From positions 971,446 through 1,035,445 of the forward strand of contig BCLD01000007.1 of assembly GCA_001600875.1 (NCBI GenBank): a stretch of DNA of 64,000 bases, written 5' to 3'. Shown piece by piece: positions 36,966 to 45,438 of this stretch. The stretch comes from Solicoccozyma terricola (lineage: Eukaryota; Basidiomycota; Tremellomycetes; Filobasidiales; Piskurozymaceae). The notes below the pieces were generated by a model. It was given only the letters and a program-made list of their open reading frames with translations. It had not been told where the DNA came from and ran no database searches. Within the stretch, counting starts at the first letter, position 1. Each line of letters opens with the position of its first letter. Both the position numbers and the translations under genes were made by a program.

Positions 36966-39229
36966 TTACAACGAGCCATCCAACACGCCCCTGATATCGT
37001 CGACCGTCTCGAGGTCGGCCAAGAAGGGACAGAGGTCGGTAAGCTCGGTGTCGTGCGGATCGTTGAACCAGGTCGATACGGGAACGGCGTTGTTCGGATG
37101 AAAGATGTAAGATGCGGGAGAGTTGTCGATGATGATACAGGAGTGCATCTCTCGACCGAGTTGTGAGAGGTCCTGGAGACGTAATCGTCAGTTTCGGGGG
37201 GTGGGTGGGATGAGGGGAAGCATGGGAAGAACCAACCTTGACGTAATTGCCTTTATGATTGTAACAGCTTTCACGGAACAGTCGATGCTTTACCACTCGA
37301 TCAACATCCAGCATATCCAACACTGGATCGGCGTACTGTAGCGGCGTGAAAAGTCAGACATCGACACCCTTCACCTCTCTCGTTCCGTCCACCACCACAA
37401 CAAACCTTGCTTAAACTCGCGGTAAACACCACCACCTCGTATAGCTCTCCCATTTGTCGTAAAAAGTTATCCACACCAGGTCGTTTGATCACGTAAACGT
37501 TGTGAGTCTGAGATTCGATTTCAACCGGGACGATGTAGTCTGCCGAGGATATCATCTAGTGGGTGGAGGGCCGCAATGTCAGCCGGGGGATTGCCTCACC
37601 CGCGTTGACGCGTAACACCACCTCACCTTGAAGCTACTGTGCAATAACGTCTCATCTAGATCGAGAACAAGACATTTTCTACCATGATGCTCGATCGACA
37701 TTGGCGGTAGCAAAGGAGCAGGTTTTCCCTCCTAAGTCGGGAATCGAAATCGCAATCAGTCGTTTGCCCTCCCCCCATCCGACAACCAATCACCACATTT
37801 TCAAGAGACTCACCGCATCAACTGGAATTCCGATCCCACCCTGACTAATCAATCTATCCTCGTCATCCATCTCATCCATATCCACATCCTGATCATGAGT
37901 TTCCCCAGCTGCAGTCGTTGCGTCTCCATTCCCAATATCATCCGATTGCGTATTACCTTCTGTTTCCGTCAACAAATCGCTCGATATCTCCGTAGAGTAT
38001 GTTTTTGAGGATGAGGACTGGGTGTGAGGTGAATTAGCGTGGAGAAGATGAGCTCCTGATCCTGGTGCTTGTACAGCAGCGGACGTGAGACCTTCCGTCT
38101 GTCAAGGCAGCCAGCCAAAAAACGAAAACGAAAAAAAAAGGACGCCGATGAGTGAACAAATATCCCCAAGCGGGTGTGTGAAAGATTCAACTCGTTTACT
38201 CACCTCCTCGATAGGTGCAATCTCAGGTTCAGTAACAGGTGCACTAGGTAAACCCGTATCATCCTCATTTTTATCATCCAATGCTGCCAACGCCGTAGCT
38301 CCTACTCCAGTAGTAGCGATAACAGCGCCTAACCCAATCCCAACTCCCATATTCTCTCTATTTGATAGTTTAGGTTCAGGTGCGTTGACGGTCGTACCAG
38401 ACTCGAGAACCGATGTTGTGTTTTGGTTTTGTGAGATGTTACTCGATTGTCCATGGGTAGTAGTCGGGATCGACACTATCGGATCCTTTGTTTCAACCGT
38501 CTTGATATTTTTCCCATTCTCAACTACATTCCCAACGACCATACCACTCGATCCAACCTGACTCATTTCCTTTCTCCCTTTCCCAGTAACTCCAACTGAA
38601 CCTGTTGAACCAGTTACTCGAGCTTTATTGTCTTCGTCTTCGAATTCCTCAACACCTCCACATCCGAGAGCCGCGAAGAATGCAGCTAGACCACGTCGTT
38701 TCTTTCGTCGTTTAGGTGTGATTCGTGTAGGTGTTGGATTTGGTTTAGAGATGGTGGTTGGGGGTTTAGGGGAAGTAGGAGATATCGTATCGATTGCTGT
38801 ACTTTTACTAGTTGTTGGTTGTTCATTCGTTGTATCGACAATTGGTGTTTGTTGTTGGGGATCCACGTCAGTCGTTCCAATCGCCACACCTGAATCACCA
38901 CTCCCACCACTCGTCGACTCTGATAAACCCTTCAAACCCTTGTTCATCCCCTCTGATGCTGCGGTGGTGGTTGTGTTTGTTGTTGCTGTTGCTGTGGGTA
39001 ATGCTCCGTTGGGTTGTGATACGCCAGTTTGAGAAGTAGACGTCGTTGGAATGGTAGTACCGTTAATCACCGGTTCAGTCTCCAGACTTGATCGTTGAAT
39101 TGTTGTTTCCTGAATAATGTTTGATTGTTTCCCAACATCAATCGCAGTCGTAGGCGTCGGGGTGGGTATCGATTGTTTTTGATGAAGTAATGGTGAGCTG
39201 ATTGATGTTTCGATTGATGAGTTTGCCAT
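36966..39229 (-). CDS. PSR1: FCP1-homology (NLI-interacting factor) phosphatase, Psr1-like
   Basis: A Ser/Thr phosphatase of the HAD superfamily. The catalytic DxDxT motif is in [16 protein letters not shown], followed by [59 protein letters not shown] and [20 protein letters not shown], and it ends VLDGSL. The whole FCPH domain is C-terminal. The first about 400 residues are Ser/Thr/Gln-rich and disordered, with a basic KRRKKRR patch followed by [12 protein letters not shown]. This architecture matches yeast Psr1/Psr2 (plasma membrane stress-response phosphatases) more than Fcp1. Membrane attachment by palmitoylation as in Psr1 is not evident, since the N-terminus lacks the MG/CC motif. It starts at the edge of a repeat-bearing promoter. 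Confidence 0.88.
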
Positions 39230-39813
39230 TAGGGGTCAAAAGGAAGAAATCCCCCGGGGCGTTTGATGTATAGAAATAGGGAAAGGGGAAAGAGAAGAGA
39301 GAGGGGGGGGATTACTCCGTCTCCTTTCAATCTGATGTTCGAGTGAAGACGCTGTGAGAGGGGGAGGGGGTGACCGAAGGTAAGATTATCAGACCAACGT
39401 AGGCTCGACACGACGACGCGCACGCCAATGGATTGTGCATACCGGCTAGAACGGTGGAGTCGGAGAATAAAAAATAAAAACACACCTGCAACAGTCGTAG
39501 TGGGTTGACCTTGACGTGTGTAGTGGCACTCTACCCCTGGACGTTGGACTGCTGCATGGTGGGATGGACGATAGGGGATGATCAACAGACGGCGGAGGGG
39601 GGAATGCACGCCCAGCCGATTATTACCCCTTCGGGCGGCCGGGGGTGGGGATGATGACGTGGCATCCAGCCGTAGAGTCCCGCATGGCCCCAGTCGGGTA
39701 GCTGTTCAGTCCCGCATGGTACCCCGTTTGCCCACCCGAGTCCCGCATGACCGTCGTCCCTGAGTCCCGCATGACAGGTCATTCAATGCGTCACTGCCAC
39801 CTACCCGACCACC
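39230..39813. other. Divergent upstream region with a repeated AGTCCCGCATG motif
   Basis: This lies between the PSR1-like gene (minus) and the TRAP-alpha-like gene (plus). No exon is supported; any first exon of the plus-strand gene would be here or in the following gap. The left part is purine-rich with short G runs. The right part carries four copies of a 12-base motif (listed separately). Confidence 0.5.
39675..39773 (+). repeat. Four spaced copies of (G/C)AGTCCCGCATG
   Basis: Copies begin at 39675, 39707, 39738 and 39762; all share AGTCCCGCATG and three have a preceding G. Spacers are 20, 19 and 12 bases and differ in sequence, although they hold related GTCGGGTA/CCCACCCG blocks. The conserved motif with non-conserved spacers looks like clustered protein-binding sites or a degenerate minisatellite leading into the gap at 39814. 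Confidence 0.8.
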
Positions 39814-39901
39814 NNNNNNNNNNNNNNNNNNNNNNNNNNNNNNNNNNNNNNNNNNNNNNNNNNNNNNNNNNNNNNNNNNNNNNNNNNNNNNNNNNNNNNN
39901 N
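39814..39901. other. Assembly gap (88 N) followed by a C20 tract
   Basis: The N run is followed by a C homopolymer (39902-39921). The missing first exon of the TRAP-alpha-like gene may lie here. Confidence 0.98.
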
Positions 39902-39950
39902 CCCCCCCCCCCCCCCCCCCCTACCACCTCCCATCGCATCATGTCCATCT

Positions 39951-41028
39951 TCAGAGACGACGCTTCAAACATCCGCGTCCGCGCAGCTTTCCCAAGCACC
40001 AATCCAACCGGATGTGAGTCCTCCCTCTTCCCTCCCTCCCTCCCCTCCACTCACTCAGATTGCATCTCCCCGCACAGTGATCGTCAACGGCGAACAAAAT
40101 TCAATCCTCCTCCACATCTCCAACCCCACAGCAGCAAATGTCACTATTCTCGACGCTGCTGGAAGTTACCATGATGTTGGTCGTCATTGGGCGTTGTTGA
40201 GGAATACGACTGCGTTGAAGTATGATATCTCGTTGCCGGCGGGTGCGAATATTAGTGTACCGTTCAAGGTATTTAGCGAGTGAGTGCGGGTGGGCGAGCG
40301 AAGCGAGAATTGAAGTCCCTGGAGCGGAACGAAGGTTACTGTTTGCGGCGAGCGAGGCGAGCACCATACCCCTAAGTGGAGCGAAGAATCTACATCTCAA
40401 GCGAGCATAGTCTCTCACGAGTGCAACGGGCATTGACTCTCTTCTCCCCGAACTTGGCCAATAATAGTTTCAAGAAGACTGACCTAACTTTCCTCCCATG
40501 AAACACCCCAGATTCAAACCACAACCAATCGGACTAACGATCTGGGCAAACATTGAAGATGCATCGAAAGATACTCATCGGTATATCGCTTACAACTCTA
40601 CCGTCGATGTTGTTGAACCTCAAGGTAGTTGGTTTGATCTACCATTGTGAGTTGGTTGCAATGTTGCCAATTCTCTTACAAACAACATGGCTAACACCGA
40701 AGTCCACATTGAAAAACCCCCCCGCAGGATCTTCCTCTACCTCGTACTCGCCTCCCTCCTCTCATTCGGCGGCTACCAACTCTTCCGAACCATCCAATCA
40801 ACCTACTTCCCTGCACCGAAACACCGTACCACCAAAACCAAAAAGATCGTCATCTCATCCGCACCAAAGACTGAGGGTTACCCAGCTTCCGTTCAACCAT
40901 ACGAGGAGGAGTGGATTCCAGAGGGTTTGAGGAAGAGGGAGAAAAAGGTGGGGAGTGGAGGTGAGACGTCGGGTGGGGAGGCTACGAGTGGTGCTGAGGG
41001 GAAAAAGAAGAAGAAGGGGAAGAAGTAG
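39951..41028 (+). CDS. TRAP-alpha/SSR1 (Irc22)-like ER membrane protein, 5' end missing
   Basis: Translocon-associated protein alpha sits at the Sec61 channel and aids protein insertion. The visible part reads SNIRVRAAFPSTNPTG, then VNGEQNSILLHISNPTAANV, GRHWALLRNTTALKYDISLP, FKPQPIGLTIWANIED, VVEPQGSWFDLPL, one transmembrane helix (IFLYLVLASLLSFGGYQLF) and a Lys-rich cytosolic tail ending KKKKKGKK. This order (lumenal beta domain, single TM, basic tail) matches the family. There is no signal peptide at the 5' end. The sequence before 39951 (pyrimidine run then TTCAG) looks like a splice acceptor, so I infer the signal-peptide exon lies in the gap or upstream. The ATG at 39941 would give a protein without a signal peptide and is probably not the start. 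Confidence 0.82.
40280..40511 (+). repeat. Repeat-bearing 232-base intron with GCGAGCGAAGCGAG motifs
   Basis: An intron of the TRAP-alpha-like gene (GTGAGT donor, CCCAG acceptor) about four times the usual length. It contains several related words: GGCGAGCGAAGCGAG, GGAGCGGAACGAAGG, GCGAGCGAGGCGAGC, GGAGCGAAG and AAGCGAGC. The same word family recurs at 50070-50206 near another gap, which suggests a short dispersed repeat that has expanded this intron. Confidence 0.7.
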
Positions 41029-41171
41029 GAAGGGGTCCGATAGAGGAGTGGGGAATATGAAAAGGGGGAATTAAAAGGGGTTACCCCGTTCTTGAAAAAA
41101 TGTATCAGTTGTGGAATGAGGATTCTACCAACCTCTGGACTAGCCGGAAATGCCGCCCCGATGGCATTCCA

Positions 41172-41179
41172 TCACGTGA
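41172..41179 (+). promoter_or_regulatory. TCACGTGA E-box upstream of the WW-domain gene
   Basis: A perfect palindromic octamer (ATCACGTGAC context) about 102 bases before the start codon at 41281. The same ATCACGTGAC decamer occurs at 58818-58827 about 88 bases before SSF1, a spacing similar enough to suggest a shared factor. Confidence 0.45.
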
Positions 41180-41280
41180 CCGATTGAATCGCATGCCACT
41201 CCTACGTCATTGAGCGATTCGATCGACAATAGCTCCATCGCCTTGTTACCATCTCTACAACACCATCTGTCATCCCCACT

Positions 41281-42486
41281 ATGTCTGCAGCACCGCCATC
41301 CTACCACGAAGCAGTCGATGTCCCGCCTACCACTCAAACAGGCCGAAACCCTGCAATCTCCGTCACCGTGCCGTCGGCAAGTAACCCTGGCGAGTCGACA
41401 CAGCACGGGCACGCCAACTCGCATTCTCACGACGATACGGACACGTCGGACGACGAGGATGGTTTGTTGCACCCTACGCTATCGGAGGATGATCGGAAGA
41501 GCTTCGATGACGAGTATAGGGATCTTCCGAAAGGCTGGGTGAGGTGTTGGGATGAGAAGTGAGTGTTGGAGTGATCGCGGTGGCGGGAATAGTCAGCGGT
41601 CTCCACGCGCTGACGTGACGTACCCCCCCCCCCCCCCCCCGCAGACAACACCATCACTTCTACGTTGATGAAAAGACCAAGCGGTCGATATGGGTCCACC
41701 CGTATGACGACCCAGAGTATCTGAAGTCCTTACCCGATACCCACCCGGCCAACCCAAACTCTGCCGAAGCGAAAGCCGCTCGCGCGCACGCCGAAGAGCT
41801 GCAACGACAGCATGAAGGGGCGTCGAGTGACGGGAAGGGCAAGGAAGTGCATAGGAACTTTGCACAGAGGTTGAAGGATAAGGCGATTGGAACCAAAGAG
41901 GAGAGGAAGGAGGCGAAAAGGCAGAGAGTTGAACAGGAAAGGGTAGGCGTTGCCGTCACCCGTCGCCGCCGCTGTTGCCAACCTTGCTGACGTCGTGGCT
42001 TCCTTTTTCTTAAAGAAAATGCAAGCAGCCTATCTCGCTCGCAGGAAGGCACTGCTCGAACAACAGCGTAATAATCCACAGCTGAGTGAGTTCGATTCCC
42101 GAGTTATCCCTCCCCTCCGCGAGGACGTCGCTCAACGCTCTCCCTCACTCCCACTCAGGCGGCTTCTACGCCAGTCCATACAACGCATACGGACCACCGT
42201 TGTCACCATACGGGAGGACGATGTACTACCCGAGGTATGGTTACAGTGGTGGCTACGGCTATGGTAGTGGTGGCTACGGCTATGGTGGGATGTAAGCTCC
42301 AGCGATCGACTTATGTCAACCAACCGTTGATTTACTCGGTTTTCAACAGGGGTATGGGGATGCCGATCATGGCCGGTGCAGGAGCCGGGTTGTTGATGGG
42401 TAGTATGATGGGAGGTGAGTGGGCGGAAGGTTGCAAGGTATTGAAGGCTGCTGACATGGACTCGAGGATCAACAGGCGGTTTCTGA
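41281..42486 (+). CDS. WW-domain protein with Tyr/Gly-rich and glycine-zipper-like C-terminus
   Basis: The N-terminus has a PPSYHEA motif (a PPxY ligand). An intron-spanning WW domain follows: LPKGWVRCWDEK joined to QHHHFYVDEKTKRSIWVHPY, with both signature tryptophans. Next are a charged helical region (AEAKAARAHAEELQRQHEGA), a repetitive YGYSGGYGYGSGGYGYGGM segment and a small-residue hydrophobic end (GMPIMAGAGAGLLMGSMMGG). The last exon adds only GF before the stop, giving about 260 residues. WW domains bind proline-rich ligands, and an intramolecular PPSY-WW contact is possible. The pathway is not known to me. One intron has C18 directly followed by GCAG, so the homopolymer forms the polypyrimidine tract of the acceptor. 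Confidence 0.82.
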
Positions 42487-42705
42487 TTGTTTTGTATTTG
42501 TGTATCTGAGTCGATGAATAGTTTTGAGATTGTGCTTTAAATTCCAAGGGAAAAAAGGAAACCAATAAGAGAAGGATTTTTTCAGGCTGGAAGAAAAATG
42601 TAATGGAGGTACAGGGGTTTGAGCACTTGTGGTAGTTTCATTACATATCATTTCCATCGCGCCGTCACTCTACTGGCCGATTCACCCCATTCTTCTCAGA
42701 AATAT

Positions 42706-42805
42706 GCCGGCATAGCTCAGCTGGGAGAGCGTACGACTGAAGTTCAGTTTCAATTGCCCCTCGGGTGCTATCGTACGGTCGCTGGTTCGATCCCGGCTGA
42801 CGGCA
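42706..42805 (+). tRNA. tRNA-Phe(GAA) with a 27-base intron
   Basis: The cloverleaf folds by hand. The acceptor is GCCGGCA with TGACGGC (one G-A mismatch at pair 5:68). The D arm is GCTC-AGCTGGGA-GAGC. The anticodon stem TACGA/TCGTA carries loop CTGAAG-A with anticodon GAA at 42739-42741. The T arm is GCTGG-TTCGATC-CCGGC, and the discriminator is A at 42805. The intron is 42743-42769, directly after position 37 as in eukaryotic nuclear tRNA introns. The T loop region supplies a canonical B box (GGTTCGATCC), and a T5 at 42810-42814 can end Pol III transcription. Some reads could pass this weak terminator into the structured segment that follows. Confidence 0.93.
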
Positions 42806-42854
42806 TTCATTTTTGCACTTTTGCGCACTCTCAAATCTCCCCCGTTCTGCGGGC

Positions 42855-43430
42855 TCTTTGGGGGATCACCACAAAGGTGTTGGTTCGCGTTTATGAAAAC
42901 GCGGTTGACAACATCCTCTTCCCGCCTTTGGGGAAGATGCAAGACAGCGCACTCCGGGCTTGCAAAGTGTGGTAACATCAGCCAGAAAGTCCCCTACCTG
43001 TTCTCTGTGGCATGTTTGTGTCCCACCTGACAGCCTAACAGTGTCACAAGCTTTTTCCATCAATCTAGGCATCCCCTGTGCTTCTTGCTTGAGAAGGAGC
43101 AATTTAGCATAGAATGCGCGTGTGATTCGACTTTGGCGACATGTCCCCTCAAGTTCTGCGTGGGTGACAACAGGCATATGCGTGGCTTCGGGCGGGCAAA
43201 TTCTCCGTGGTCAGGGTCACAGGGTAGAACATTGGACAGCCACGCTCTGATCATTCGACAGTGTTTTAATCACTTGTCTTCAACCTGTGAACGCCGTGCA
43301 TACGTCAATTCCTTCCACAGAACCGCTGGGATGGGCGCCCGTGCGAAACCAAATCGTAGTCTCGTTGGACGACCTTGCGACATGTCGGGGACGGACGCGT
43401 TGACATCAATCGCCTGATTACGTTCTTCAT
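42855..43430 (+). ncRNA. Candidate structured non-coding RNA, possibly RNase MRP/P-like (tentative)
   Basis: Between tRNA-Phe and QCR10 lie about 830 bases without a credible protein. Three consecutive perfect hairpins occur: CACC-acaaa-GGTG (42867-42879), CGCGTTT-atga-AAACGCG (42886-42903) and CTTCCC-gcctttg-GGGAAG (42918-42936). Then AGAAAGTCCCCTACC at 42984 resembles the conserved CR-I element of RNase MRP RNA (GAAAGUCnCC). Possible partners are ACAGAACCGCTGGG at 43317 or GGGGAC near 43389. The arrangement of hairpins followed by CR-I is what P3 then P4 would give. Boundaries and identity are inference; it could be another RNA or plain 3' flank of QCR10. Confidence 0.3.
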
Positions 43431-43643
43431 CCCTTCAGACTGCAAACTCCCGTTCAGCTGGCACTGAGTCCTGTCCTCGTCGCACCAACGCATATCCAAC
43501 CGAATCCCTGTCGTACCGAGCAAGTTCACCGGAAAGGGACAGGCATGAAAGATATCATCTCCCATTGCCAAGGTTTATACAAATGCTATTGTGATCCATT
43601 CAAATCGAGCCGATTTCTAATATTGGTCGGAGGTTCAATTGGA

Positions 43644-44160
43644 TTAGAAGGGCTTGTCGCTATCCGGGATTTTGTCTGGTAACACGGTGGTGTCGATGAG
43701 CGGCGGCGGGCGAGCGCAGGGTGCAAGGTCAGCACTAAGCGAGGGGGGGCGAAAACTACTCGAGATACTCACCGGCAAAGTAGGTTGAGACGAACGGGAT
43801 CTTCTTGAGGATGTCATTCTATGGACCGTCGAGAACGTGAGGCGTGAGCGTTAAAGCATGCACAAGACCCGGATGTACACCCACCTGGAAGAGCGGTACT
43901 GCGCTGAAGAAGAGAGCGACAGCTCCACCGGCACCTACAGCCCAAACGCCGAGAGTTGGTCGGAATAGGTTGATCTTCCTGTTATGCAAACGTACACGAG
44001 CTGATCAGCTTGATGCACGGGAACAGACGATGGCAACCAGCACGAACTCCAAGGAGATAGCGCCAACTCGCTGTAGGTAGACACCACTCATCAGCAACGA
44101 CGTATAACGAGCTCCACCTCTTCCACTCACTGGCTGGGACTTGAACTGAAGAGCAGGCAT
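43644..44160 (-). CDS. QCR10: Cytochrome bc1 complex subunit 10
   Basis: A small single-helix subunit of mitochondrial complex III. The spliced product reads MPALQFKSQP...RVGAISLEF...INLFRPTLGVWAVGAGGAVALFFSAVPLFQ, NDILKKIPFVSTYFADKIPDSDKPF. The hydrophobic helix GVWAVGAGGAVALFFSAVPL and the KIP...DKIP-SD-PF ending are the hallmarks of fungal Qcr10. About 80 residues in five exons. An in-frame ATG at 44244 upstream would add 28 residues; 44160 gives the family's length. The junction between the second and third exons is the least certain. It is the only respiratory gene here besides ATP18. Confidence 0.85.
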
Positions 44161-44642
44161 CGTGGGGTATGCGATGCGGTACCGGGGTGGTCTATGGGTG
44201 GAGAAGCTGTTGGTGATGGTGAAGAGGTCGGGATGTATGGCCATCTAGGAGCAAACAGCGGCGCGCTTCGGAGGAAAGTGCGATTCTTTTTGGCGCGTCC
44301 GAGGATGACCGGGTGGCGGGAGGCATGTAGGTCGTCCAAGGGTATATAGCTTGTGAGGTCTATGGGGAGAGTGCTCAGAGTACTCTGGCTCAGGAGAAGG
44401 GGTTGGGGGGTTGGGGGTGGGGGTGGGGTGGGGACAGTTAGAACTACTCCCGGTCATATTGACCCTCCGAGGGGCTAACCCCCATACACACTCCTTTCAT
44501 TCAGCGGATTTGCCAGGGGGGCGGAGCCACTTAAACCATTATTAGCCATGCTTCCCGGGATCGTCGTGTCCCACAGATTTCGCTTCTGCCACCATCATCA
44601 GGTTGAAAGTCAACGAGTCCAGACGACAAATTAACTTTGAAT
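44161..44642. other. Divergent upstream region between QCR10 and a zinc-ribbon gene, with a G-rich tract
   Basis: No exon is supported. A G-rich block at 44400-44433 has at least four runs of four or more G separated by one to three bases, a good intramolecular G-quadruplex candidate on the plus strand. An AGAGTACTCT palindrome lies near 44376. Both flanking starts face away from this region. Confidence 0.5.
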
Positions 44643-45262
44643 ATGTGTGAGTTGTCGTGCCACCACCTTCCCGTCAACAAACCCCTCAACTAACAAAGCA
44701 TCACGCGCAGTGGGTACATTCAGCGAGGTGAGAATCGGACATGGTGAACACCACAACCAGCACTGAAAGCCACTACAACAGATGCAGGTCCTCTCCGGTC
44801 CAGTAGCGACTTGTCCGAACTGCAAGTCCTGTAAGAAACCCCTGATTCATGACCTGATGACCACATTCTTGACCTATTGCCTACCCCAACAGACATGCAA
44901 CAGACTTACAAACGCCGATACTTCCATATATGTGGGATTCCTCTTCTACCAGCTGGTAGAAAGTATCGATTGAGGTGCGTCAGTTGTCCGTATCGAGAAA
45001 AGGCTTGTGAGTTGGGCCAGTTTTTGGAATGTGGATCAGTCGTTAACCAAAACGATAAAAATAGACACCTCATACGGTCGAAGGTCGACGGTGTATCCTG
45101 CGTGAGTGGTTTCCCTGGGTATGAAAAAGACCTCTACTAAGTCAATGCGATCGCAGCGTGTCTGGCGTTGGCAGCTGGTCAAAGAGACATCAACCTTATA
45201 GTCACCCCACGGTCATCATGCACCAATCGGGGAGGTATGCTCACGGCTACCGCAGGTATTAG
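44643..45262 (+). CDS. Small zinc-ribbon protein (about 106 residues) in six exons
   Basis: Spliced exons (44643-44646, 44711-44727, 44788-44830, 44893-45006, 45065-45101, 45157-45262) give MLGTFSEVLSGPVATCPNC, then KSYMQQTYKRRYFHICGIPL, LPAGRKYRLRCVSCPY and a Tyr/Ser/His-rich tail ending GYRRY. The two CxxC pairs (CPNC and CVSC) about 30 residues apart, with RRYFHICGIPLLP between them, define the fungal zinc-ribbon family seen in many small proteins of unknown role (pattern CPxC ... FxxxIPLxP ... CxxC). The frame closes exactly over all five introns. The first coding segment is only ATG T. Function is not known. Confidence 0.72.
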
Positions 45263-45438
45263 GGCGAGTTGCCGAATATCGCAGGGGTGATCGGTATTTA
45301 TTTATACAAATGTATCTGTTATCCGTTGGACCCAACGTATCCATCTATTTATCCATTTGGACTCTATACAATCGTGATCTAAATGCCTCATTCGTGAAAG
45401 TCGTTTCGAGCTCGTTACAATCGCCAGTATCTTTCAAG
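45263..45438. other. Short convergent intergenic region
   Basis: AT-rich 3' flanks of two convergent genes with TATTTATTTATAC and ATCTATTTATCC segments, plausible polyadenylation contexts for either strand. Nothing else is seen. Confidence 0.45.

Noticed and set aside
38085..39039. Plus-strand hydrophobic frames over the PSR1-like gene
   Set aside because: They are reverse readings of the Thr/Pro/Gln-rich disordered region and lack start context or homology.
43298..43320. AAGGAATTGACG on the minus strand, shared with 18S rRNA
   Set aside because: Only 12 bases match, and flanking sequence does not resemble 18S rRNA, so it is chance.
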